From Cellulophaga sp. L1A9 (GTDB taxonomy: Bacteria > Bacteroidota > Bacteroidia > Flavobacteriales > Flavobacteriaceae), in contig NZ_CP047027.1 in assembly GCF_009797025.1 (NCBI RefSeq), forward strand, positions 3,472,001-3,536,000: a stretch of DNA of 64,000 nucleotides, read 5' to 3'. Each line of letters opens with the position of its first letter. Position 1 is the first letter of the stretch. A model generated the notes under the pieces. The model was not told the DNA's origin. It saw nothing but the letters and a program-made list of their open reading frames with translations, and searched no databases. The position numbers and the translations under genes are program-made. Below are positions 51,078 to 58,712 of this stretch, one piece after another.

Positions 51078-52210
51078 TATTCGCTAATCAGAGTTAAGGT
51101 CATAGTTTGATTGTGTAATTTACATCCAATTTGATTAGAAAATGGCGATAATTCCCCGTAGGAATAAAACCCAGTTACCACTGCTTGATTGCCAATAGCT
51201 TCTATTACCTCTTCTATTTCTTCTTCTGTTCGTTGGTTCATAACCAATTTTCTACCAATGCAACTTACCAATAAAGCTAGGTCTGGTTTTTTTGTTCTCG
51301 TACGCATGGCGTACATAGCTGCTTTGGCTGCGCCTTCTGCAATATCATCTACAGTAGACATCATTAATTGTACGGTGGATCCTTCTGGCACATCACCAGC
51401 TAAAATCATGGTATTGGCCTTTTCATCAATATTTAAAATTGTTCTAACGACAACCTCACTGCTATCTTTTACTCGTAAACTTAAAGGGTATAATAGGGCT
51501 GCTTGTGGTAATTCATTGGCCTTATCACCTAAATATTTTTTATATAAATCTAAGGCTGGCTGTCCGTCTAGCTCATACAGAACATTGTTTACAGATTTTG
51601 TAATAACGCGTTCTGGACCAAAAGAAGACCAGCCACCATAATTGGCACAGGTAATTTCTAAGGATTCTCCATAGAGTCCTATTGCAATGATTTCTCCTAT
51701 CTTTGGGTTCTCATTAAAGGAAGAGACTGTTTTTTCAAACCGAGCCCCATCACCACAGAGTCCGCCTGTAATCGTGGTTTTGTCAGAATTATTTTTTTCA
51801 AGACCTTTTATAAGTGCTGATCCGTTTATTAAACTTCCTTCAGATACAATAAAAAGATGTTTTAAATTTTGTGAATCAAATTTGCTAGATAATTTTTCTC
51901 CTAATCGTTCAGAATCAGCATTAAAATTGTTTATGTTTTCTGAATGTATGACATACGAACTTTTTTCAAATTCTATAGCAGTAATAACGATGCTATCATC
52001 AAAAACATTTTCACCTAGAATTTCACCAGATGTAGAACCAAAGACTAAATTCCCGTCTGGGAAAATAGCTTTTACTTCCGCATAGATGGTTGCAGATTCT
52101 AATAGAAATCTATTTCCAAAAACGAGTACAAGCGGATTCTTTAAATCTTTCTTCTCGGATTTAAATTCCCATTCTTTGCCTTTATGTTTTACTACTTGAA
52201 TAGTTTTCAT
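51077..52210 (-). CDS. FIST-domain sensor protein (NosP-like)
   Basis: The 377-residue protein matches the FIST family: FIST_N (LVFGNRFLLESATIYAEVKAIFPDGNLVFGSTSGEILGENV), the GGLCGDGARFE segment and FIST_C (ALDLYKKYLGDKANELPQAALLYPLSLR ... LALLVSCIGRKLVMNQRTEEEIEEV, GFYSYGELSPFSNQIGCKLHNQTMTLTLI). FIST proteins sense small ligands, and the NosP subgroup binds haem and nitric oxide. Whether this copy binds haem cannot be seen from sequence alone. Five bases separate it from the multi-PAS kinase and it overlaps the next kinase by one base. Confidence 0.88.
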   Translation of the reverse strand: MKTIQVVKHKGKEWEFKSEKKDLKNPLVLVFGNRFLLESATIYAEVKAIFPDGNLVFGSTSGEILGENVFDDSIVITAIEFEKSSYVIHSENINNFNADSERLGEKLSSKFDSQNLKHLFIVSEGSLINGSALIKGLEKNNSDKTTITGGLCGDGARFEKTVSSFNENPKIGEIIAIGLYGESLEITCANYGGWSSFGPERVITKSVNNVLYELDGQPALDLYKKYLGDKANELPQAALLYPLSLRVKDSSEVVVRTILNIDEKANTMILAGDVPEGSTVQLMMSTVDDIAEGAAKAAMYAMRTRTKKPDLALLVSCIGRKLVMNQRTEEEIEEVIEAIGNQAVVTGFYSYGELSPFSNQIGCKLHNQTMTLTLISE

Positions 52211-52214
52211 TATA

Positions 52215-54581
52215 TTATTTTTTTAGGGTGAAGAAAAATGTTGTTCCAACCCCAATTTCACTTTCTAGCCAAACTTGGCCTTCGTATAAGTCTATAATTT
52301 TCTTCACAATAGAAAGTCCTATTCCTGTAGAACGTTCTTTATTACCTACAGATTGAAAAATCTTAAATATTTTTTCATGGTATTCCTTTGGGATACCCAC
52401 TCCATTATCTTTTACACTAAACTGCCAATGAGTTTTGGTTTCTATACAACCAATTTCTACCAAGCCGTTCTCTCGTTCAATATGAACAACAGCGTTACTT
52501 AAAAAGTTTTGTATGAGTTGATGTACTTTAGTCCTATCTGCATGGATTGTAGGTAATTTACTGGTAACAATTACCTTAACATGCGCTGGAATATAAATGA
52601 TATCTGTAATCTCTTTAATTACTTCATTTACATCAACATCGGTATTTTCAATATTATCACTGTTAATGGTAGAATATTTTAAGATACCATCAATAAGGCT
52701 GTCCATAGCTTCAACTTTCTCTTGCATCATGGCTAAATTATACGTTCCATTCGCGTCTAATTTATCTTTGTAATCTTCATTAAGCCAAGTGCATAAAGCG
52801 CTAATACTTCGTAAAGGCGATTTTAAATCGTGAGAAACTATATGAGCGTATTCTTGTAAGCCTATATTACTCTTTTCTAATTCTTTTACAAGGTTCTCTT
52901 TTTGTAATTCCAGTTGTTTTTGACCGGTAATATCTAAATGAATGCCTAAAGATCCAATAACTTTGCCTGAATCATTGTATCGTGGAGCGCCACTAATTAA
53001 CCAATGTTTTATTGCACCATCTTTACCAATTACTTCAATTTCATAGGAATCAGATTCACCTTTAAGTCTTTTATTAATTTTACCTGTAACAATATCGGGG
53101 TTGGTAATTTGTATAATATCGGTAGCTTTTTTACCTAATAATTCTTTTTCCGTAAAACCACTCATATTACAGAAACTCTGGTTTACAGTCAAAATAATTT
53201 CATTCGTATTCACCTCTAATAAACCGAGATTCATATTTGCAATAATGCTACTGTACTTTTCTTTTTGGACTTCTAAATTTCGCTTATAATTACGAGAAAT
53301 GGTCACATCGGTATAGGTCCATAAATGTCCGTTATAAACCCCTTTGTTAAATATTGGAATATAATCTCTTTCAAGGATTCTACCATCGGCCATTTCTAGC
53401 TCGTCAGAAAGTGTTAAAGTTTTATTTTGTATTATTTCATTTATTCTTTTTACTTCAAAATCAGGCTGTTTAAACAGCTCTTTATTATCCTCCATGGCTT
53501 TAAAACAGTCGATGCCAATGAGTCTGTGCGGAGGAGCATCAATATCAAAAAAGTCGCAAAACATTTTATTAGCGAGTACAATGTTTCTTTGCTCATCTTC
53601 TACTAAAATTCCCGTATGTAAATTGGCAATTAAAGAAGAGAGTCTGTTTTCTGAAGCTTTTAATTGTTCTTCTGCCTCAAGCTCTTTGGTAATGTCTTCA
53701 ACGATAATTACTTTAAAAACTATTTTTCCAAACTGATTTTTAACAGCGCTTACCGCTGTTTTAGTAAAGAGCTGTTTTCCATTTTTCTTAATGAATGTTC
53801 TAACTACAGAGAAGTTTTCTACTTCTCCATCGTCCATTTTTTTCATTAAGTTTTCAGACTCAGTAGTATGTTCAGATTTAGAGAGCGCATCTAAAGATTG
53901 TTTTTTGAGTTCTTCAATAGAGTACCCTAATAAGTTTACAATAGCATTGTTTGCTTTAATAATAGTCTCATTATCAGTTAATATAATTCCCAAAGGAGAA
54001 TTTTCTACAATGATGTCTAGTTGTTTACGTTGATTGGCTAAAAGTTCCTTAATTTCAGAATCTTGGCTAATATCTCTTATAATACCTTGGGCACCAATAG
54101 GAGTTCTGTTTTTGTCATAGATGATGCTACCATTGACTTCAACGTGTTTAATATCGCCGTTTTTCAATACTAATTTAGGACGATAATTTTTTATAGTGCC
54201 AACTTCTACTAAAGATTTAAATGAATTGTAGGTGTATTCAATATAATCTTTGTGAATTAAAGAACTTAAATCTACGTTTTCATTAGGTTCGCAGCCTAGA
54301 AAATCTCTAGCGGCATCGTTCATTTTTATAACGGAACCAGAAAGGTCCATCACCACATATGGATCTATAATATTTATAAAAATCTCGTTTAGTTCTGATG
54401 ATTTTTCAGAGAGTAGACTCTCTAAGCGACTATTGACTTCTTGTAAATGGCGCGCAGTATCGTAGAGCTCCTTAGATTTAGCTTCCAAGATGCTCTCCGC
54501 TTGTTTACGAGCCTTTACTTGCCGGTCAAGAGCACGTTTTAATAAAGTGACTTCTTTGTTATCCATTCTGGACAATATCAA
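52215..54581 (-). CDS. Multi-PAS soluble histidine kinase, H-NOX partner
   Basis: The 788-residue protein begins with a coiled coil (LLKRALDRQVKARKQAESILEAKSKELY), then four PAS domains (about 68-180, 185-305, 310-425 and 430-550), HisKA (YAHIVSHDLKSPLRSI) and HATPase (LIQNFLSNAVVHIERE, VKDNGVGIPKEY, STGIGLSIVKKII). None of the PAS domains has the LOV cysteine motif. There is no membrane segment. Its start overlaps the H-NOX gene by 23 bp, so it is the probable partner kinase of the H-NOX sensor. Confidence 0.9.
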   Translation of the reverse strand: MILSRMDNKEVTLLKRALDRQVKARKQAESILEAKSKELYDTARHLQEVNSRLESLLSEKSSELNEIFINIIDPYVVMDLSGSVIKMNDAARDFLGCEPNENVDLSSLIHKDYIEYTYNSFKSLVEVGTIKNYRPKLVLKNGDIKHVEVNGSIIYDKNRTPIGAQGIIRDISQDSEIKELLANQRKQLDIIVENSPLGIILTDNETIIKANNAIVNLLGYSIEELKKQSLDALSKSEHTTESENLMKKMDDGEVENFSVVRTFIKKNGKQLFTKTAVSAVKNQFGKIVFKVIIVEDITKELEAEEQLKASENRLSSLIANLHTGILVEDEQRNIVLANKMFCDFFDIDAPPHRLIGIDCFKAMEDNKELFKQPDFEVKRINEIIQNKTLTLSDELEMADGRILERDYIPIFNKGVYNGHLWTYTDVTISRNYKRNLEVQKEKYSSIIANMNLGLLEVNTNEIILTVNQSFCNMSGFTEKELLGKKATDIIQITNPDIVTGKINKRLKGESDSYEIEVIGKDGAIKHWLISGAPRYNDSGKVIGSLGIHLDITGQKQLELQKENLVKELEKSNIGLQEYAHIVSHDLKSPLRSISALCTWLNEDYKDKLDANGTYNLAMMQEKVEAMDSLIDGILKYSTINSDNIENTDVDVNEVIKEITDIIYIPAHVKVIVTSKLPTIHADRTKVHQLIQNFLSNAVVHIERENGLVEIGCIETKTHWQFSVKDNGVGIPKEYHEKIFKIFQSVGNKERSTGIGLSIVKKIIDLYEGQVWLESEIGVGTTFFFTLKK

Positions 54582-55101
54582 ATTTTACTTCAGTACCATC
54601 TTCTTTTAAAAGTTCGTAGGTAATTGTAGCAGTACCGTTAAAATGTTCAAATGTTTTTTCAATTAATCCGTGCGCTAAACGGTATAAGCCTCGAGATGAG
54701 GAATACACCATGGAAATTGAATTGTCTGTTTTATCTAGAATTTTGAAACTCGGTAGTTCCGCTTCAGGATATAATTTCTTTACATGCACATGAATATGAT
54801 CTTCAATGGCATAAAGGAGACTTATAGGGTTGGTGTAATTTTCAATTACTTCGGGGTGTGAGCTTCCTAACCCATTAAAGAGGTAAAGTCCGAAGGCATA
54901 AATAAGATCGCCCATTGGCGCTTTAACTTCATCGCTAAGACTGGTAATTAAGCTTACCATTTCATTAAAGTTATAGGTGCCAACAGAAGTATAAATACCT
55001 TCTGAAGGCAGATTAGAATTTTCTATGATGGTATCTACAACTTCTAAACCGAACTTGAGTTCTACCATTTCTAAAAATTCTGTAAATACAACACCTTTCA
55101 T
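54559..55101 (-). CDS. hnoX: H-NOX (haem nitric oxide/oxygen binding) sensor protein
   Basis: The 180-residue protein is a stand-alone H-NOX domain. H104 aligns with the proximal haem ligand H105 of soluble guanylate cyclase beta1, counted from the conserved YP (111-112) in HVHVKKLYPEAELPSF. The haem-propionate motif Y-x-S-x-R is present as Y133-S-S-S-R137. It likely binds NO (and possibly oxygen) and modulates the kinase encoded by the overlapping next gene. H-NOX proteins often control biofilm formation, which fits the neighbouring exopolysaccharide genes. Confidence 0.92.
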   Translation of the reverse strand: MKGVVFTEFLEMVELKFGLEVVDTIIENSNLPSEGIYTSVGTYNFNEMVSLITSLSDEVKAPMGDLIYAFGLYLFNGLGSSHPEVIENYTNPISLLYAIEDHIHVHVKKLYPEAELPSFKILDKTDNSISMVYSSSRGLYRLAHGLIEKTFEHFNGTATITYELLKEDGTEVKFDIVQNG

Positions 55102-55179
55102 ATCTAAATATTAATTTCACTTTAAAAGTAGGAAAATTAGTACCCGTTATGAAAAAAATGTTGTGAAATGACAAAAACC

Positions 55180-55581
55180 TTATGCCTTTACTAGCTCATT
55201 CGTTTGCCAATACTCAAAAACAGTTTTTAATTTAGCTTCGTAATCTTCATATCTTAGGGGCTTAATTACATAACCTGCAATCCCTATTCTGTAACATTCT
55301 AACAAATCTGCTCTATTCTCAGAAGTGGTTAAAACAATAGTAGGTAAGTATCTGTAGTTAGGGTCTGCTTTTATAATTTCAAGAAATTCAATGCCACTCA
55401 TTCTTGGCATGTTCAAATCTAACAGAATAATATCTGGTAATTTTGTACTAGATTTTAAAATTTCTAAAGCTTGTTCACCGTTCTTTGCCTCAATAATATT
55501 ATGTTTTAATTGAAGTTTAGAAACAGTTCTTTGTAGCTTCATAGTCTCAATCGTGTCGTCTTCAATAAATAATACGTCCAT
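55180..55581 (-). CDS. Single-domain response regulator (CheY/Rcp1-like receiver)
   Basis: The 133-residue protein is only a receiver: FIEDDTIETMKLQ acidic pocket, phospho-acceptor in DIILLDLNMPRMSG, YVIKPLRYEDYE lysine. The long insert before LLDLN (IEAKNGEQALEILKSSTKLP) is usual for Rcp1-type receivers. It lies 78 bp before the H-NOX gene in the same direction and is probably the first gene of the phosphorelay operon. Confidence 0.92.
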   Translation of the reverse strand: MDVLFIEDDTIETMKLQRTVSKLQLKHNIIEAKNGEQALEILKSSTKLPDIILLDLNMPRMSGIEFLEIIKADPNYRYLPTIVLTTSENRADLLECYRIGIAGYVIKPLRYEDYEAKLKTVFEYWQTNELVKA

Positions 55582-55836
55582 AGCTTAATAAATTATAATG
55601 CAAATATTTCATTTTATCTCGTATTAAAATTCGCTAAGTAGATGAATAGCTAATAAGTATCGGTGAGTGGTAATTCTATATAGACTAACATAAATCCATG
55701 AGGTATAAGTGACTGTCGTTTAAAGAGATTCCTTAATAGTGTGGATCTTTTTTTTGCGGATCTGCTAAGAGATTGCAAATGTTCTTAGTTGTTCTAAAAA
55801 AAAGCGCTAAATTAATCCTCTTAAAACTGTATCAAT

Positions 55837-57288
55837 TTGAATCCATACTACGTTCTAGGCATTATTGCTATTTACTTTATTATTTTAATGGTTATTTCTC
55901 ATTTCACTTCTAAAAACGGGAGCGATGAGTCTTATTTTACGGGAGACCGTCAATCGCCTTGGTTTTTAGTAGCCTTTGGTATGGTAGGCGCTGGGCTCTC
56001 TGGAGTAACTTTTGTATCGCTTCCGGGAATGGTAGGGAACAATAACTTCTATTTCTATCAATTTATATTAGGGAATGTAGTAGGGTATTTGTTTATCACT
56101 TTTGTTTTAATTCCGCTTTATTTTAAGCTTAAATTGGTTTCCATTTATGGTTATTTAAAAGAACGGTTTGGCGTAAATTCTTATAAAACAGGGTCTTTGT
56201 TTTTTTTAATATCACAATCTTTTGGCGCAGCCCTCCGCTTGTTATTGGCTTCTAAAATTCTACAGTTTGCTCTTTTCGATGCGCTGAATGTTCCATTTTT
56301 TATTACGGTAATTATCATTCTTTTATTGGTGTGGTTGTACACCAATAAATCAGGGATTAAAACTATTGTTTGGACAGATACCTTACAAACCACCTTCTTG
56401 ATTTTAGGAGCTGTTATTTCTATTTATGCGATCACTACCTCATTAAATTTAAATTTTACTACAGCGATTACTGCTGTTGCAGACCATCGTTATTTTGATA
56501 TTTTTAATTGGGACGGTGCTTCTGGAAATAATTTTTACAAGCAATTTATTGCAGGGATTTTAGTAGCTATTGCCATGATAGGTTTAGATCAGAACATGAT
56601 GCAAAAAACCCTCACCTGTAAAAACCAATGGGATGCTCAGAAAAATACGCTGACCTACAGTTTAATATTGGCGGCAACTCAGTTTTTGTTCTTAGGTCTT
56701 GGCGTTTTATTATACATCTATGCAGAGAAAAACGGAATAGCTATTCCTGTTAATGATGCAGGAGAATTGATCCATACAGATACCTTATTCCCTAATCTAG
56801 CTTTAAATCACCTAGGTGCTTTTGCAGCCATATTTTTCTTATTAGGAATTATTGCTGCCTCTTTTTCAAGTGTAGATTCTTCTTTAACCGCTTTAACAAC
56901 ATCATTTACCTATGATTTTTTAGATATTTCAGAAAAATCTGGAGCACAGCGTAAAAGTTTAAAAAACAAAGTACTGCTTGGGTTTTCTGTAATTATATTT
57001 ACCATTATTATGCTTTTTGCAAATAGTAAAGGCGATGTAATCTCGTTAATCTTTAAAGTTGCAGGGTATACTTACGGGCCGTTGTTAGGTTTATTTCTAT
57101 TAGGAATGTTTACTAAAATTACACTTAAAGATAAATGGGTTCCTTTTGTTTGCCTTCTAGCACCTTTTGCTACCTATTTGTTAAGTGAGTTCTTAATATC
57201 AAAATTTCAGTTCGATTTTGGTTTTGTGAACATCGCCGTTAATGCTGGCTTAACTATTCTAGGTTTATTGCTTTTGCGAAAAAAGTAA
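55837..57288 (+). CDS. Sodium:solute symporter family transporter (TTG start)
   Basis: The 483-residue protein has about thirteen membrane segments and the SSSF pattern (SDESYFTGDRQSPWFLVAFGMVGAGLSGVTFVSLPG, YGYLKERFGVNSYKTGSLFF, GLDQNMMQKTLTCKNQWDAQKN, SSVDSSLTALTTSF). The start must be the TTG at 55837 because the first helix (YYVLGIIAIYFIILMV) begins directly after it and no ATG is available before residue 18. The substrate is unknown; sugars, sialic acid or iodide-like anions are imported by relatives. The upstream 255 bp show no repeat or dyad. Confidence 0.9.
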   Translation: MNPYYVLGIIAIYFIILMVISHFTSKNGSDESYFTGDRQSPWFLVAFGMVGAGLSGVTFVSLPGMVGNNNFYFYQFILGNVVGYLFITFVLIPLYFKLKLVSIYGYLKERFGVNSYKTGSLFFLISQSFGAALRLLLASKILQFALFDALNVPFFITVIIILLLVWLYTNKSGIKTIVWTDTLQTTFLILGAVISIYAITTSLNLNFTTAITAVADHRYFDIFNWDGASGNNFYKQFIAGILVAIAMIGLDQNMMQKTLTCKNQWDAQKNTLTYSLILAATQFLFLGLGVLLYIYAEKNGIAIPVNDAGELIHTDTLFPNLALNHLGAFAAIFFLLGIIAASFSSVDSSLTALTTSFTYDFLDISEKSGAQRKSLKNKVLLGFSVIIFTIIMLFANSKGDVISLIFKVAGYTYGPLLGLFLLGMFTKITLKDKWVPFVCLLAPFATYLLSEFLISKFQFDFGFVNIAVNAGLTILGLLLLRKK

Positions 57289-57368
57289 GCTTAACATTTT
57301 CATAGGATTACGATAGAGGTAGGCTGATTGTTATTCCTTAGTATTGTGATTGATTTAAAACATATACG

Positions 57369-58199
57369 ATGAAACTAGTAAATTTTTTACTTACCATTTT
57401 TTGCTTTTCAGCTATGGGTTACGGACAAGTGACTTCTATCATGAGTTATAATATACGTTTAGATGTGGCCTCAGATGGAGAAAATGCATGGCCCTTGCGA
57501 AAGGATTTTGTAGTAGATCAATTAAAATTCTATAGTCCTGATATTTTTGGTATTCAAGAAGGAACACCACAACAGACTGCTTATTTAGCAACGCAATTAA
57601 AAGACTATAAATTTATTGGTGTGGGCCGAGATGGAGGAGATAAAGGAGAATATTCTGCTATTTTCTATAATTCATCACAATTTACGGTTACGGAAGAAAA
57701 TACCTTTTGGCTATCTGAAACCCCCAAAGAAGCTTCTATGGATTGGGATGCTGCTTGCAATAGAGTGTGTACCTATGGATTGTTTACCAACAAGGATACA
57801 AAAGAAAAGTTTTGGGTATTTAATACGCACTTAGATCATAAAGGAGCTATAGCTAGAGTCAAAGGTGTGCAATTGATTCTGGATAAAATAAAACAGTTAA
57901 ATACAAAAGACTATCCTGTAGTCTTAACAGGAGATTTTAATCTAGAGCCTAATGATGCTGTTATTGCTAGCGTGAAGAAGGTGTTAAGCGACGCTAAGGA
58001 GGTGGCCCGTCTAAGTTTTGGACCAGAAGGTACATTTAACGCTTTTAAATTTACTACAGCCGTAAAAAGAAGGATAGACTATATATTTATCACTCCAACT
58101 ACTATGAACGTTACTAAATATGCGGTATTGAGTGATTCTAAAGACTTAAAATATCCTTCAGATCATTTGCCAGTGTATATTGAGTTTGAAATTAAATGA
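57369..58199 (+). CDS. Secreted endonuclease/exonuclease/phosphatase-family hydrolase
   Basis: The 276-residue protein has a signal peptide (MKLVNFLLTIFCFSAMGYG) and the EEP fold motifs: MSYNIRLD, DIFGIQEG (metal glutamate), NTHLDHKG, LTGDFNLEP (catalytic Asp/Asn) and the terminal SDHLPVY. It is unlike ExoIII in lacking its DNA-binding loops, so it is more likely a phosphodiesterase acting on phospholipid headgroups or inositol phosphates, or a secreted nuclease. It follows the symporter after 80 bp and may be co-transcribed. Confidence 0.85.
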   Translation: MKLVNFLLTIFCFSAMGYGQVTSIMSYNIRLDVASDGENAWPLRKDFVVDQLKFYSPDIFGIQEGTPQQTAYLATQLKDYKFIGVGRDGGDKGEYSAIFYNSSQFTVTEENTFWLSETPKEASMDWDAACNRVCTYGLFTNKDTKEKFWVFNTHLDHKGAIARVKGVQLILDKIKQLNTKDYPVVLTGDFNLEPNDAVIASVKKVLSDAKEVARLSFGPEGTFNAFKFTTAVKRRIDYIFITPTTMNVTKYAVLSDSKDLKYPSDHLPVYIEFEIK

Positions 58200-58292
58200 A
58201 GGTAAATCAGATTTTTTTTTAAACCCTAATGCATTCATAATTAAGTTTTTGCAAAGTTAAATTTAACATTCTTAAAATTACTTAAAATTTAG

Positions 58293-58324
58293 TTGCAGAT
58301 TATTTATTGAAAACAGTATATTTG
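58293..58324 (+). promoter_or_regulatory. Promoter of tRNA-Arg
   Basis: TTG at 58293-58295 and TATATTTG at 58317-58324 are separated by 21 bp, the Bacteroidota vegetative consensus (TTG, then TAnnTTTG). The start of transcription would be about 30 bp before the tRNA. Confidence 0.7.
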
Positions 58325-58360
58325 CAGCCTCTAAGAATTAAATTTAATTCTTTCAGTGTA

Positions 58361-58434
<74 letters not shown>

Positions 58435-58438
58435 CATC

Positions 58439-58470
58439 AAAAGTCTCTGAATTTTCAGAGACTTTTTTTG
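58439..58470 (+). terminator. Rho-independent terminator after tRNA-Arg
   Basis: AAGTCTCTGA (58441-58450) pairs with TCAGAGACTT (58455-58464) around ATTT, followed by a T-run. The next 240 bp (58471-58712) hold no gene that I can support. Confidence 0.9.
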
Positions 58471-58712
58471 TTTTTATACTTTCGTATTCTCCTTATTCAT
58501 GAAAACGCACTCCGTAACTATAGAAAATTTACGTGTATTTCATCGTAAATTAGAAATAATATACCATCAGTTTACCTATTTAGCTTATTTTTAGCTGTTC
58601 AGTAGTAAGGGTCTGGTACAAAGATTCTTAATGATAATTTATCTTCTTGTATACACTAGTAGTACAATTGTGTTATCCTTCTACAGTTAAACAGTACAAG
58701 CACCAGTAACCT

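Noticed and set aside
58630..58645. ATGATAATTTATCTT downstream of tRNA-Arg, similar to the regulon dyad
   Set aside because: The arms are one base out of register and TCA is missing, and no -7 element follows at the right distance.
58435..58712. Possible attachment site or gene remnant between tRNA-Arg and the Hcp fusion gene
   Set aside because: No copy of the tRNA 3' end appears later in the window and no integrase gene is present, so an integrated island cannot be shown.
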